A DNA stretch of 64,000 bases from Pelagimonas sp. (GCA_025210265.1 JAOASD010000009.1:1-64000), one strand, 5' to 3'; shown: positions 8,455 to 17,825, numbered from the stretch's first letter. Notes: generated by a model from the sequence alone, not told the origin. Numbers and translations are program-made.

Positions 8455-9801
8455 ATGTCCAACAAGCGAATCGCCATCATCGGCGCTGGCCCGTCGGGAC
8501 TGGCCCAACTGCGCGCCTTTCAATCTGCTGCCAACAACGGTGAAGACATTCCTGAGATCGTCTGCTTTGAAAAGCAAAGCAACTGGGGCGGGCTTTGGAA
8601 TTACACCTGGCGCACCGGTCTGGACGAGAACGGCGAACCGGTTCACTGCTCGATGTATCGCTATCTGTGGTCCAACGGCCCCAAAGAAGGGCTGGAATTT
8701 GCGGATTATTCCTTTGAGGAACATTTCGGCAAACAGATCGCATCCTACCCGCCCCGCGCCGTCCTGTTCGATTACATCGAAGGCCGCGTTCTGAAGGCCG
8801 ATGTGCGCAAGTGGATCCGTTTCAATTCGCCGATCCGCTGGGTCGAGTATAACGAAGACAAGGGCAACTTTACGGTCACCGTGCATGACCATGAAAAAGA
8901 CAGCACCTACAAAGAAGATTTCGACCATGTGATCTGCGCATCGGGTCACTTCTCGACCCCGAATGTGCCCTATTACCCCGGTTTCGAAAACTTTAACGGC
9001 CGCCTGGTCCACGCCCATGATTTCCGCGACGCGCGTGAATTTAGCGGCAAGGATATCCTGGTTGTCGGCTCGTCCTATTCCGCCGAAGACATCGGATCGC
9101 AGTGCTGGAAATATGGCGCGAAAACCGTCACCAGCTGCTATCGCTCGGCGCCCATGGGCTTTAAATGGCCCGACAATTGGGAAGAAAAGCCGGCCATGGA
9201 AAAGGTCGATGGCAACACCGTGTATTTCTCGGATGGCACGACCAAAGATGTGGACGCGATCATCCTGTGCACCGGCTACAAGCACTTCTTCAGCTTCCTG
9301 CCCGACGATCTGCGCCTGAAAACCGCAAACCGCCTGGCGGCAGCTGACCTGTATAAGGGCGTTGTTTTTGCCCATAATCCCAAGATGTTCTATCTGGGTA
9401 TGCAGGACCAGTGGTTCACCTTTAACATGTTCGACGCGCAGGCCTGGTGGGTCCGTGATGCGATCATGGGCAAGCTGGAGATCCCCACGGACAAAGCCGC
9501 GCTGCTGGCCGATGTGAAAGAACGCGAAGAGCGCGAAGAAGCATCAGATGATGTCAAATACGCGATTCGCTATCAGGCGGATTACGTCAAGGAACTGGTC
9601 GCCGAAACCGACTATCCCAGCTTTGACATTGATGGCGCCTGCGAAGCCTTCTTTGAATGGAAGAACCACAAGGCCCAGGACATCATGGCCTTCCGCAACA
9701 ATTCCTACAAATCGGTGATCACCGGCACCATGGCGCCTGTGCACCACACCCCTTGGAAAGACGCGCTGGACGATACGCTGGAAGTGTATCTGCAGAACTG
9801 A
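8455..9801 (+). CDS. tmm: trimethylamine monooxygenase (bacterial flavin-containing monooxygenase)
   Basis: A 448-residue class B flavin monooxygenase that oxidises trimethylamine to its N-oxide with NADPH and O2 (related enzymes also act on dimethyl sulfide). The sequence strongly resembles Methylophaga and Roseobacter Tmm as remembered: FAD motif GAGPSG (10-15), the FMO signature [11 protein letters not shown] (170-180, fitting FxGxxxHxxxF), NADPH site [11 protein letters not shown] (194-204) and CTGYKHFF (262-269). Start and length match the family, and AGGGAGG lies at proper spacing before ATG. In characterised Roseobacters tmm precedes tdm and the TmoXWV transporter; neither is seen here, and instead a branched-chain-type ABC cassette and GntR regulator adjoin it, so the physiological role may differ in detail. 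Confidence 0.9.
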   Translation: MSNKRIAIIGAGPSGLAQLRAFQSAANNGEDIPEIVCFEKQSNWGGLWNYTWRTGLDENGEPVHCSMYRYLWSNGPKEGLEFADYSFEEHFGKQIASYPPRAVLFDYIEGRVLKADVRKWIRFNSPIRWVEYNEDKGNFTVTVHDHEKDSTYKEDFDHVICASGHFSTPNVPYYPGFENFNGRLVHAHDFRDAREFSGKDILVVGSSYSAEDIGSQCWKYGAKTVTSCYRSAPMGFKWPDNWEEKPAMEKVDGNTVYFSDGTTKDVDAIILCTGYKHFFSFLPDDLRLKTANRLAAADLYKGVVFAHNPKMFYLGMQDQWFTFNMFDAQAWWVRDAIMGKLEIPTDKAALLADVKEREEREEASDDVKYAIRYQADYVKELVAETDYPSFDIDGACEAFFEWKNHKAQDIMAFRNNSYKSVITGTMAPVHHTPWKDALDDTLEVYLQN

Positions 9802-9845
9802 TCCCTGACCCAGGCGATGCAAAATTGCCTGGGCCTCTTTGACTT

Positions 9846-9873
9846 GGCCCGCCCCTCTGGTGCGGGCCTTTTT
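9846..9873 (+). terminator. Rho-independent terminator after tmm
   Basis: Stem GGCCCGC / GCGGGCC with a 9-base loop, followed by TTTTT. It lies 45 bp after the tmm stop and separates tmm from the epimerase gene. Confidence 0.85.
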
Positions 9874-10019
9874 ATCGTTGCAGCATCGGGTGTGGCGGCA
9901 TCCCGATATTTGCGCCTTTCCCATCATCGCGGCGATACGGGCCCGCCCCCCGCGGGATTGACACCCAAGCGCCGCGCGGGAATACCAAGGGCAGATTTTT
10001 CAGCCATAAGGGGCGCAGT

Positions 10020-11024
10020 ATGCAGACCGTTCTGATCACCGGATCCGCCGGGTTTATCGGCTATCACGCGGCGCTGCGCCTGTTGGATGAGGGCCTTGCC
10101 GTGGTCGGGCTGGACGCCATGACCGATTATTACGACGTCGCGTTGAAAGAGGCCCGCCACGCCCAGCTGCGCGACAAGCCCGCCTTTACCGAGGTGATCG
10201 GCCGGGTCGAGGATCCGGGCCTGCTGATGCAGCTGTTTGAAACCCACAAGCCCGATTTTGTGATCCATCTCGCGGCGCAGGCCGGGGTACGCTATTCCAT
10301 CGACAATCCGCGCTCTTACCTCGAAAGCAACATTGTCGGCACCTTCGAATTGCTGGAGGCCGCGCGCGCCCATCCGCCACGCCACATGCTGCTGGCCTCG
10401 ACTTCGTCGGCCTATGGCGCAAACACGGACATGCCGTACCGCGAGGTGCAGAAGGCCGATCACCAGATGTCCTTTTACGCCGCGACCAAGAAATCGACCG
10501 AAAACATGGCGCATTCCTATGCCCACCTGTTCGATCTGCCGATCAGCATGTTCCGGTTCTTTACGGTTTACGGCCCCTGGGGACGGCCCGACATGGCGCT
10601 GTTCAAATTCACCAAGGCGACTTTGGAAGGCAAGCCGATCGACGTCTACAATCGTGGCGAGATGCAGCGCGATTTCACCTATATCGACGATCTGGTGCAG
10701 GCGATCCGGCTGCTGATGGATGCGGTGCCAACCCGCGATGCAGAGGCAAAACCGCATGACAGCCTGTCGCCTGTCGCGCCCTATCGCGTGGTGAATATCG
10801 GCAATTCCAATCCGGTGCCGCTGGGCGATTTCATCGCCGCCATTGAAAAGGCGCTGGACATGAAGGCCGAGCGCAACCTGCTGCCAATGCAGCCCGGTGA
10901 TGTACCGGCAACCTGGGCCGATGCGACGCTGTTGCAGGACTTGACCGGCTACAGCCCCGCTTGTTCCATCGAGGACGGCGTGGCGGCGTTTGTGGACTGG
11001 TATCGCAGCTATTACAAAGTCTGA
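10020..11024 (+). CDS. UDP-glucuronate 4-epimerase-like NAD-dependent sugar epimerase
   Basis: A 334-residue extended short-chain dehydrogenase. The N-terminal NAD motif is GSAGFIGYHAA, and the catalytic YxxxK is YAATK, with SxSSAYG upstream. The block RFFTVYGPWGRPDMALFKF and the length match UDP-glucuronate 4-epimerases (LpsL/GAE type), which make UDP-galacturonate for surface polysaccharides. It stands alone between the tmm terminator and the phenylacetate operon and converges with the latter; the EPS loci begin ~13 kb away, so supply of uronic acid precursor to them is an inference. AAGGGG upstream of ATG is an acceptable ribosome site. Confidence 0.85.
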   Translation: MQTVLITGSAGFIGYHAALRLLDEGLAVVGLDAMTDYYDVALKEARHAQLRDKPAFTEVIGRVEDPGLLMQLFETHKPDFVIHLAAQAGVRYSIDNPRSYLESNIVGTFELLEAARAHPPRHMLLASTSSAYGANTDMPYREVQKADHQMSFYAATKKSTENMAHSYAHLFDLPISMFRFFTVYGPWGRPDMALFKFTKATLEGKPIDVYNRGEMQRDFTYIDDLVQAIRLLMDAVPTRDAEAKPHDSLSPVAPYRVVNIGNSNPVPLGDFIAAIEKALDMKAERNLLPMQPGDVPATWADATLLQDLTGYSPACSIEDGVAAFVDWYRSYYKV

Positions 11025-11133
11025 TCCGGGTATTCTGGGGCGGTGCGGCCCACACCTGTCCGGCAACCGATCGGACAACGGCGCAAGAGCCCGCCAAACT
11101 GGCAGGCCTTTGCAAAAGGAAGCGGCGCTTGGA

Positions 11134-11892
11134 TCAGGCCGGGGCGCGAATGCCCAGCTCTTGCAAGGCGGTCCGCGCGCGGTTTTCCCAGTCGCTGCGC
11201 ATCTCTGCGCCCGAGCGATGGCGCAGACCCATGGCTTGCAACGCCTCGGCGCGGGGGGCATTGGTCGGGCCAAAGCTGGCGGACACACGCGGCCACCAAT
11301 AGGCAGCCGAGGCTGCGATCTCGTCCGATTTACCCTCCTCAACCATACGCGCCAGACCCTTCGCGGCCAGCGCCGCGTGGTGGCGTTCGGTTGGGGCGAT
11401 CTCGGCAAAGATCTGGGCTAGCGGCTGGTAGGACACTTTCTGGAAATCTTCCAGCTGGACCTCAACCGCGCGGCCCATCAACAGGTTCATGACCACGGAA
11501 TCCACCCAGCCTTTGAGCGGGTAATTGAACACGGCAAGGCGCATATCGCTGGTGCCGCGCTGCGCGCCGATGTCACTGTCGCGCGGCAGGCGTTCCGCCC
11601 AGGGGTGGCTGTTGGCATAGCGCGCGGTGTTCACGCCGAACTCGCCCATCAGCGCCAGCACCTTTTCCGCGTGCTGCACCTTTTCGAACACGATGCGCGC
11701 GGCGGCGATGCGTTCGCGCAGACCGGGGGCGGTGTTGATCACATCGGCAAACCCCGCTGATCCCGCCATTTCCGAATCCACGAAACTGGCCATCAGTTTC
11801 AGCAGCTCGGCCCGATAGCGCGGCGGGACATTGGCGGGGCTGGTGAGCTTGCCCCCCTGAGCGAGATAATCTGCAACGGTCATGTCATCCAT
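11134..11892 (-). CDS. phenylacetic acid catabolic (PaaA/PaaC-like) ferritin-like protein, extra copy
   Basis: A 252-residue helical protein resembling the PaaA/PaaC superfamily of the phenylacetyl-CoA epoxidase (conserved-looking FVDSEMAGSAGFADVI, FEKVQHAEKVLALMGEFGVNTARY, VEVQLEDFQKVSYQPLAQ, and a possible ExxH metal site in PTERHHA). It is the last gene of the paaJ-A-B-C-D-E operon, 42 bp downstream of paaE. The four known structural subunits are all present elsewhere in the operon, so this is an additional member, possibly an alternative oxygenase component or an assembly factor. It should act in the cytoplasm. The name rests on family resemblance only; the metal ligands could not be fully traced. 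Confidence 0.65.
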   Translation of the reverse strand: MDDMTVADYLAQGGKLTSPANVPPRYRAELLKLMASFVDSEMAGSAGFADVINTAPGLRERIAAARIVFEKVQHAEKVLALMGEFGVNTARYANSHPWAERLPRDSDIGAQRGTSDMRLAVFNYPLKGWVDSVVMNLLMGRAVEVQLEDFQKVSYQPLAQIFAEIAPTERHHAALAAKGLARMVEEGKSDEIAASAAYWWPRVSASFGPTNAPRAEALQAMGLRHRSGAEMRSDWENRARTALQELGIRAPA

Positions 11893-11934
11893 GGTGCCTC
11901 TCCTTTCCCTGACCCACGCCGGGTTCCGATCCGG

Positions 11935-13002
11935 TTACTGATCAAAATCCACGACAACCTTATCCGTGACCGCATAGGCCTGGCAGGACAGGACATAGCC
12001 CTTGGCCACTTCGTAATCCTCAAGCGCGTGATTGGTCAGCATCTCGACCTCGCCTTCCAGCACGCGGCAGCGGCAGGTCGAACAGACGCCAGCCTTGCAG
12101 GCATAGGGCGCGTCCATCGCGTTTTCCAAAGCGGCGTCAAGGATGCTGAGATCCTTGTCCATGGCGATGGTCTGGGTCGCCCCATCCAAAGTGATCGAGG
12201 CGCTGGCCTGATCCGCCTTCTGGCCCTGATCTGCACTGACCGCAGGGCGTTTGCGGCGACCCGGCTGCGCACTGGCGAACAGTTCGAATTTGATCTGGCT
12301 GTCCTCCAGCCCGTGATCGCGCAGCGCCTGCGCAATGCCCAGCATCATCGGCTCCGGGCCGCAGATAAACGCCGTGTCCGTGCTGGCCACATCAATCCAG
12401 GTGCGGAACAGCTGGGCGCATTTTTCCTCGGTCACGCGGCCAGTGAACAGGTCGATTTCCTGCGCATCGTTTTCCAGAATATGCACCACCGAAAGGCGCC
12501 CCATATAGAGGTTCTTCAGATCCTCGATTTCCTCGCGGAACATGATCGTGTTCACGGCGCGGTTCGCATAGACCAGTGTAAAGGTCGACTGCGGTTCGGT
12601 GCTGAGCGTCGTTTTGATCAGCGACAGCAGCGGCGTGATGCCCGACCCCCCGGCAAAGCCGAGATAGTTGCGTGCCTGCGCCGCGTCCAGCGGGGTGAAA
12701 AAGCCCCCCATGGGCGGCATGGCCTGCAGGGTATCGCCGGCTTGCAGCTCGGTATTGGCAAAGGTCGAAAAGGCGCCGCCATCAACCTGTTTGATGCCGA
12801 CCTGCAGCACACCATCACTGGGGGCAGAGCAGATCGAATAAGACCGGCGCAGCTCTTCGCCGTCAAAATCGCGGCGGAAGGTCAGGTATTGCCCCTGTGT
12901 GAACTGAAACTCTTCGGGGCTGTCGGCGCGCAGGGTGACGACAACCGCATCGCGGATTGTCTTGCGGACTTCGGTGACGGTCAGATCTTGGAAACGGGCC
13001 AT
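11935..13002 (-). CDS. paaE: phenylacetyl-CoA 1,2-epoxidase reductase subunit PaaE
   Basis: The electron-transfer subunit of ring-1,2-phenylacetyl-CoA epoxidase, ~355 residues. The N-terminal half is a ferredoxin-NADP reductase module (RRSYSICSAP for FAD, GFAGGSGITPLLSLI for NAD(P)H, CGPEPMM), and the C-terminal ~90 residues a plant-type [2Fe-2S] domain (CKAGVCSTCRCRV plus a later Cys in VLSCQAY). ATG at 13002 gives MARFQDLTV, the usual start; the upstream extension to 13191 overlaps PaaD and is a shadow. It passes electrons from NADPH to the PaaA di-iron centre. Confidence 0.93.
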   Translation of the reverse strand: MARFQDLTVTEVRKTIRDAVVVTLRADSPEEFQFTQGQYLTFRRDFDGEELRRSYSICSAPSDGVLQVGIKQVDGGAFSTFANTELQAGDTLQAMPPMGGFFTPLDAAQARNYLGFAGGSGITPLLSLIKTTLSTEPQSTFTLVYANRAVNTIMFREEIEDLKNLYMGRLSVVHILENDAQEIDLFTGRVTEEKCAQLFRTWIDVASTDTAFICGPEPMMLGIAQALRDHGLEDSQIKFELFASAQPGRRKRPAVSADQGQKADQASASITLDGATQTIAMDKDLSILDAALENAMDAPYACKAGVCSTCRCRVLEGEVEMLTNHALEDYEVAKGYVLSCQAYAVTDKVVVDFDQ

Positions 13003-13012
13003 TGGTCCTCGC

Positions 13013-13474
13013 TCAGATACATTTGAAATAGTCGAACGGTTCCAGACAGTCCTTGCAGCGCCATTGCGCCTTGCAGGGGGTGGAGCCGAATTGCGACAGG
13101 CGTTCCAGGTGGGTTGACTGGCAGCGCGGGCAGCGGTCCGGGCCGCCGGCTGGTGACGGAGGGGCGATCCCGTATTCCTCCAGCTTGGCACGGCCCTTGT
13201 CAGACAACCAGTCGGTGGTCCAGGCGGGGGCCAGCTGCTGGCGGATCTCCAACAGCTCGATGCCCCGGTCGCGCAGCGCGGTTTCGATATCCATCGAGAT
13301 AATCCGCGTGGCGGGACAGCCGGAATAGGTCGGTGTGACCGTAACCTGCAGCCTATCCCCCAGCCAGGTCACATCCCGGATCACACCCAGATCAACCAGG
13401 CTGATCACCGGGATCTCCGGGTCGGGCACGGCATCAAGCCAGTCCCAGATCTGTGCGACAGATGCCTGTGTCAT
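13013..13474 (-). CDS. paaD: phenylacetate degradation protein PaaD
   Basis: A 153-residue MIP18/SufT-like (DUF59) protein required for maturation or iron-sulfur assembly of the phenylacetyl-CoA epoxidase. The N-terminal domain shows DPEIPVISLVDLGVIRDV and TYSGCPATRII, and the C-terminus a zinc-ribbon pair CPRCQSTHLE ... CKAQWRCKDC. Length and both parts match PaaD. ATG at 13474 gives MTQASVAQIWDWL; the 21-residue upstream extension is unlikely. It is placed between paaC and paaE as in most paa operons. Confidence 0.93.
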   Translation of the reverse strand: MTQASVAQIWDWLDAVPDPEIPVISLVDLGVIRDVTWLGDRLQVTVTPTYSGCPATRIISMDIETALRDRGIELLEIRQQLAPAWTTDWLSDKGRAKLEEYGIAPPSPAGGPDRCPRCQSTHLERLSQFGSTPCKAQWRCKDCLEPFDYFKCI

Positions 13475-13500
13475 GGCGGCCTCTACCCCTCTGTGCCTGC

Positions 13501-14271
13501 TTACCAGGTTGCGCCGGGATAGGCGCGTTGCAGCCACTGCATCGTGACCAGCATATGGCCCAGATGTTCCGTGTGGCGCTGGCCGGTGCGGCCGCCTTTG
13601 TGGTGAAAATCGCCCTCGGGGATCGTCAGCGTGGCCTTTTCCAGCGTTGCGCGCACGGTCGTATCCCAGGCCGCGCGCAGCCCGGCAGGATCCGGCGCAA
13701 TCCCGGCAGCAACCATCGCGGCATCGCTGGCGTCGCTGTCAAACATCTCGCCAACATACGGCCATAGCAGATCCAGAGCGGCCTGCATCCGGGCATGGCT
13801 TTCTTCGGTGCCATCCCCCAGACCAATCACTGTCGCAGCCGAGCGTTCAAGGTGATAGGCCACCTCTTTGCTGGCTTTACCCGCAATCGCCGCAACCTGC
13901 GCATCCTTGCTGTCCTGCAGCTGCGTCAGGATCAAAGCCTGCCAGGCGTCAAACAGGAACTGGCGCATCAGAGTCTGGCCGAAATCACCATTGGGCAGTT
14001 CCAGCATCAGGAAATTGCGGAAATCCCAGGCATCGCGCAAAAAGGCCAGGTCATCGGCGCTGCGCCCCTGCCCTTCGACCTCGGCCGCAAGACCCAGCCA
14101 CATCTGGGTCTGACCAATCAGATCCAAGGCTGTGTTGGCCAACGCGATGTCCTCTTCCAGAACCGGCGCGTGACCACACCATTCCGAAACCCGATGCCCC
14201 AGAACCAGCGTGTTGTCGCCCATCCGGCACAGAAATTCGAAAAAGGCGGCCTTATCAATCACCTCGGCCAT
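13501..14271 (-). CDS. paaC: phenylacetyl-CoA epoxidase structural subunit PaaC
   Basis: A 256-residue ferritin-fold subunit that pairs with PaaA in the epoxidase complex; it is structural rather than catalytic. Family features include LGHRVSEWCGHAPVLEEDIALANTALDLIGQ, FLRDAWDFRNFLMLELPNGDF and KEVAYHLERSA. The ATG at 14271 sits in a TGATG overlap with the paaB stop, so translation is coupled. Confidence 0.93.
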   Translation of the reverse strand: MAEVIDKAAFFEFLCRMGDNTLVLGHRVSEWCGHAPVLEEDIALANTALDLIGQTQMWLGLAAEVEGQGRSADDLAFLRDAWDFRNFLMLELPNGDFGQTLMRQFLFDAWQALILTQLQDSKDAQVAAIAGKASKEVAYHLERSAATVIGLGDGTEESHARMQAALDLLWPYVGEMFDSDASDAAMVAAGIAPDPAGLRAAWDTTVRATLEKATLTIPEGDFHHKGGRTGQRHTEHLGHMLVTMQWLQRAYPGATW

Positions 14272-14555
14272 CACATATGCCCCACTTCCTCGGGGATGTC
14301 GAAGAAGGTCGGGTGGCGATAGACCTTGGATTCAGAGGGCTCGTACAGCGGGCCTTTGTCCGAGGGCGAGCTGGCAGAAATATGCGCGGCCTCGACCACC
14401 CAGATGCTGACGCCTTCGTTGCGGCGGGTATAGACATCACGGGCATTCAGGATCGCCGTTTCGGAATCCGGGGCGTGCAGGCTGCCCACGTGACGGTGGC
14501 TCATGCCATGTTGACCGCGGATAAAGATTTCCCACAGGGGCCATTCTTTTTTCAT
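14271..14555 (-). CDS. paaB: phenylacetyl-CoA epoxidase subunit PaaB
   Basis: A 94-residue small subunit, the usual PaaB length, with WEIFIRGQHGMSHRHVGSLHAPD and ALNARDVYTRR-like motifs (here ILNARDVYTRRNEGVSIWVV). PaaB bridges the PaaAC dimers. ATG at 14555 has GAGGAA upstream. A 75-bp gap with two hairpins separates it from paaA. Confidence 0.93.
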   Translation of the reverse strand: MKKEWPLWEIFIRGQHGMSHRHVGSLHAPDSETAILNARDVYTRRNEGVSIWVVEAAHISASSPSDKGPLYEPSESKVYRHPTFFDIPEEVGHM

Positions 14556-14581
14556 GTTGTTCCTCGCTTTCGGCTGGGCGG

Positions 14582-14627
14582 CAAAAGTCTTGCAAAGACT
14601 TTTGTTCGATGTCCTTGCAGGACATCG
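14582..14627. repeat. two tandem perfect hairpins between paaA and paaB
   Basis: Hairpin 1 has 10-bp arms CAAAAGTCTT (14582-14591) and AAGACTTTTG (14595-14604). Hairpin 2 has 9-bp arms CGATGTCCT (14607-14615) and AGGACATCG (14619-14627). Both have three-base loops (GCA/TGC). They begin three bases after the paaA stop. No free T-run follows, so they are more likely an mRNA processing or stability element, or a dispersed palindromic repeat, than a terminator. Confidence 0.7.
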
Positions 14628-14630
14628 CCC

Positions 14631-15608
14631 TCACTCTGCGGCGTGCCGTACCGCGTTTTTCTTTTCAGCATGGGCCAGCAGACCCTCACGCACCCAGGCC
14701 CCGTCATCCCAAGCTTTGTTCCGGGCATTCAGACGATCGGTGTTGCAGGGGCCATTGCCCTTGAGCACATCAAAGAACTCAGACCAGTCGGGTTCTGCGA
14801 AATCATACCCGCCTTTTTCTTCGTTCCAGGCCAATGTGTCATCCGGGATGGTCAGGCCCAGATATTTGGCCTGCGGCACAGTCTGATCGACAAATTTCTG
14901 GCGCAGCTCATCATTGGTGTTGATCTTGATCTTCCACGCCATGGATTGCGCGCTGTGCACGGATTCCTTGTCGGACGGACCAAACATCATCAGCGCGGGA
15001 TACCAGAACCGGTTCATGGCATCCTGCGCCATTTTCTTTTGCGCCTCAGTGCCCTGGGCCATCTTCATCATGATGTCATAGCCCTGACGCTGGTGGAAAC
15101 TTTCCTCTTTGCAGATGCGGATCATGGCGCGGGAATAGGGGCCATAGGATGTCCGCTGCAGCGGCACCTGGTTCATGATCGCCGCGCCATCCACCAGCCA
15201 GCCAACCGCGCCAATATCCGCCCAGCTGAGCGTCGGATAGTTGAAGATCGAACTGTATTTCATGCGGCCATCCAGCAGCATTTCGGTCAGCTCGTCCCGC
15301 GTCACGCCCAGCGTTTCCGCCGCGCAATACAGGTACAGACCATGGCCTGCCTCGTCCTGCACCTTGGCCAGCAGGATCGCCTTGCGCTCCAGCGTGGGGG
15401 CGCGGGTGATCCAGTTGCCTTCGGGCAGCTGACCGACGATTTCGGAATGCGCGTGCTGGCCGATCTGACGGATCAGCGTCTTGCGATAGCCTGCGGGCAT
15501 CCAATCCTTGGGTTCGATCTTGTCATCCGCGTCAATGCGCGCCTGAAAGGCGGCCAGTTGTTCGGGATCGTCATTCGTGGCTTCGGATTTCACCATCTGA
15601 GCATACAT
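14631..15608 (-). CDS. paaA: phenylacetyl-CoA 1,2-epoxidase catalytic subunit PaaA
   Basis: The 325-residue di-iron oxygenase that converts phenylacetyl-CoA to the ring-1,2-epoxide. Ligand-bearing helices are visible: [20 protein letters not shown] (ExxH) and [17 protein letters not shown] (EExxH). Further hallmarks are [21 protein letters not shown] and [12 protein letters not shown]. The start has GGGGAGA seven bases upstream. It lies 14 bp downstream of paaJ, so both are in one operon. Confidence 0.95.
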   Translation of the reverse strand: MYAQMVKSEATNDDPEQLAAFQARIDADDKIEPKDWMPAGYRKTLIRQIGQHAHSEIVGQLPEGNWITRAPTLERKAILLAKVQDEAGHGLYLYCAAETLGVTRDELTEMLLDGRMKYSSIFNYPTLSWADIGAVGWLVDGAAIMNQVPLQRTSYGPYSRAMIRICKEESFHQRQGYDIMMKMAQGTEAQKKMAQDAMNRFWYPALMMFGPSDKESVHSAQSMAWKIKINTNDELRQKFVDQTVPQAKYLGLTIPDDTLAWNEEKGGYDFAEPDWSEFFDVLKGNGPCNTDRLNARNKAWDDGAWVREGLLAHAEKKNAVRHAAE

Positions 15609-15622
15609 GTCAGTGTCTCCCC

Positions 15623-16831
15623 TTATACACGTTCAAGGATAATAGCAGCGCCCTGGCCCACGCCCACACACATTGTGCACAGCGCGTAGCGCCCGCCGCT
15701 GCGTTGCAGCTGATAGGCCGCCGACAGCACAAGCCGCGCGCCGGACATACCCAGCGGGTGGCCCATGGCAATCGCGCCGCCATTCGGGTTCACATGGGCC
15801 GCGTCATCGGGCAGGCCCAACTCGCGCAGACTGGCCAGCGCCTGGGCGGCAAAGGCTTCGTTCAGCTCGATCACATCCATCTGGTCGATGGTCAGACCGG
15901 CACGGGTCAGCACTTTGCGAGTCGCTGGCACCGGGCCGATGCCCATGATGCGCGGCGCCACGCCAGCCGCAGCCATGCCAACCACACGCGCCATCGGGGT
16001 CAGGCCGTTGGCCTGCGCCGCTGCTTCACTGGCCATCAGGATCGCCGCCGCGCCGTCATTCACGCCCGAGGCATTGCCCGCCGTGACGCTCAGATCCGGG
16101 CCGTTCACGCCGCGCAGCTTGGACAGCTTGGCCGCATCGGTGCCGGGACGGGGATGTTCATCCGTGTCCACGACCAGCGGATCGCCCTTGCGCTGCGGCA
16201 CGCTGACCGGGGTGATTTCATCGGCAAACAGACCGGCCTCTTGCGCGGCGGCCCAGCGGGCCTGGCTGCGCGCGGCAAAGGCGTCCTGATCTTCGCGCGA
16301 GATATTGTAATCCGCAGCCACGTTATCTGCGGTCTGAGGCATGGAATCCGTGCCATAGGCCGCGTCCATCTTGGGGTTCACAAACCGCCAGCCGATGGTG
16401 GTGTCATACACTGCATTGGCGCGGGTAAAGGCGCTGGTCGCCTTGGGCATGACAAAGGGCGCGCGGCTCATGCTTTCGACGCCGCCTGCGATGACCAGGT
16501 CATAATCCCCGGCGCGCAGACCGCGCGCGGCCATGCCGACCGCGTCCATGCCACTGGCACAGAGGCGGTTGATCGTGGTGCCCGGCACGTCCTCGGGCAG
16601 ACCGGCCAGCAGCGCGGCCATGCGGGCCACGTTGCGGTTGTCTTCGCCCGCCTGATTGGCACTGCCGTAAATCACGTCATCCACGCTGGCCCAATCCACA
16701 TTGGGATTGCGCTGTTTCAGCGCCTGGATGGGATGAGCGGCCAGATCGTCCGCCCGTACCTGGGACAAGCCCCCGCCATAGCGCCCAATCGGGCTGCGGG
16801 TTGCGTCACAAATGAATGCCTGGGTCGTCAT
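15623..16831 (-). CDS. paaJ: 3-oxoadipyl-CoA / 3-oxo-5,6-dehydrosuberyl-CoA thiolase
   Basis: A 402-residue thiolase that cleaves the final beta-ketoacyl-CoA intermediates of phenylacetate breakdown to succinyl-CoA and acetyl-CoA. The acylating Cys91 lies in [14 protein letters not shown], the His base in [16 protein letters not shown], and the second Cys in [10 protein letters not shown]. PcaF of the beta-ketoadipate pathway is the same family, but placement as first gene of the paaABCDE operon favours PaaJ. GGAGGAG precedes the ATG. A promoter with an operator-like palindrome lies just upstream. Confidence 0.9.
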   Translation of the reverse strand: MTTQAFICDATRSPIGRYGGGLSQVRADDLAAHPIQALKQRNPNVDWASVDDVIYGSANQAGEDNRNVARMAALLAGLPEDVPGTTINRLCASGMDAVGMAARGLRAGDYDLVIAGGVESMSRAPFVMPKATSAFTRANAVYDTTIGWRFVNPKMDAAYGTDSMPQTADNVAADYNISREDQDAFAARSQARWAAAQEAGLFADEITPVSVPQRKGDPLVVDTDEHPRPGTDAAKLSKLRGVNGPDLSVTAGNASGVNDGAAAILMASEAAAQANGLTPMARVVGMAAAGVAPRIMGIGPVPATRKVLTRAGLTIDQMDVIELNEAFAAQALASLRELGLPDDAAHVNPNGGAIAMGHPLGMSGARLVLSAAYQLQRSGGRYALCTMCVGVGQGAAIILERV

Positions 16832-16859
16832 GTTTCGCGTCTCCTCCGGGTGGCATTTG

Positions 16860-16884
16860 CCGACCGTGTAGTCGGTTTATTGTA
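16860..16884 (-). promoter_or_regulatory. paaJ promoter with TetR/PaaR-type operator
   Basis: On the minus strand a good -10, TACAAT (16884-16879), is followed at once by ACCGACTACACGGT (16876-16863). The latter is an imperfect palindrome related to the ACCGACCGTTCGGT-type sites of TetR regulators, so the operator would cover the transcription start ~30-40 bp before the paaJ ATG. No strong -35 was seen. A matching site lies in the paaG/paaZ promoter region. Confidence 0.5.
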
Positions 16885-17231
16885 CCAGATGATTCGCTGC
16901 AAGCGATACGTTACCTATTTTTCATTTTATTGACGCAATCTGTAACACAATATCCCGCAGAAAGGACCACACCAATTCCAGCCGCAAAAGACGCGATTTT
17001 ATAAAGGTCTGGGTCTGCCCCGCAGATGGGCGTGGATCTGCCGGAAAATGCTAGAGCGTGACGGCGCGAACAGGCAGCGATACACAAAATGCAAAGGGTC
17101 GATCTGTGTCATGGGAACCTCGGGGGCAGCGGGTTGCCCCCAGCTACACCCGGCATGTCACGGCAGGATGACAGTTTACGTTTGGATAACCTTGCCTTTA
17201 CGGCACCAGAACCCACGCCATCGCAGGGCGA
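16885..17231. other. non-coding gap between paaJ and tetR
   Basis: About 350 bp without a supported gene. It contains the upstream part of the paaJ promoter and a perfect hairpin GGGGGCA / TGCCCCC (17122-17128 and 17135-17141) lying downstream of the tetR stop. No T-run accompanies the hairpin, so a Rho-independent terminator is not claimed. Confidence 0.4.
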
Positions 17232-17825
17232 CTAGAGCCCCTGAATACCGCGCAGAGTCAGACTGCAGACCAGCTCGGCATAATCTTCGCGCGCTTTTGT
17301 GCCTGACCCGGTATTCCACATGTAATACCAGTTCAGCATCCCGAAAACGGACATTGTGACGCCGCGCAGCTGGGCCTTGTCCTGACCCACCGTGTCGGGC
17401 GCACAGGCCTGAATCGCATCAGACACGCAACGCACCAGATCGCGCTGATAACTGCGCATCCGGTTCTGCTGATCCTCGGGCAAAGCGCCCATGGCGTTGA
17501 TCTGAACCTGATGTTCGTGATCCTGGCCCTGATAGGCCAGCAGCACCGCACCGATCAGCTGACGCAGGCGCTGTTCAGGGGTGCCGGTGGCCTTCAGCCC
17601 GCAAATATCGTCGCGCAGCTTTTTCAGATAGCTGTCGAGGATATCCAGCAGGATCGCGTCCTTGCTTTCGTAATAGTGGTAGATATTGGCCTTGGAGATC
17701 CCGCATTCCCGCGCGAGCATCGCCATGGAGGCGCGGTCAAACCCCTCGGTGGCAAAGACTTTTGCCGCCTGTTTCAGGATCTGACCGCGCTTTTCCTCGT
17801 GGTCCTTGGCGATGGTACGCGCCAT
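17232..17825 (-). CDS. paaR: TetR-family regulator of phenylacetate degradation
   Basis: A 197-residue TetR repressor. Residues ~12-60 form the HTH domain (QAAKVFATEGFDRASMAMLA, CGISKANIYHYYESKDAIL); the C-terminus is the helical ligand domain. It is the last gene of the paaG-paaI-paaK operon; its AAGGGG ribosome site lies in the paaK stop region, four bases away. TetR regulators in this position (PaaR) respond to phenylacetyl-CoA. Control of the two operator-like palindromes at 16863 and 20424 is inferred from motif type and location. Confidence 0.82.
   Translation of the reverse strand: MARTIAKDHEEKRGQILKQAAKVFATEGFDRASMAMLARECGISKANIYHYYESKDAILLDILDSYLKKLRDDICGLKATGTPEQRLRQLIGAVLLAYQGQDHEHQVQINAMGALPEDQQNRMRSYQRDLVRCVSDAIQACAPDTVGQDKAQLRGVTMSVFGMLNWYYMWNTGSGTKAREDYAELVCSLTLRGIQGL

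Noticed and set aside
13647-15689. 680-codon plus-strand frame opposite paaA-paaC
   Set aside because: Antisense shadow of the epoxidase genes; no motif and no ribosome site.
17122-17141. GGGGGCA/TGCCCCC hairpin, considered as tetR terminator
   Set aside because: There is no T-run on either side and it lies ~90 bp beyond the stop.
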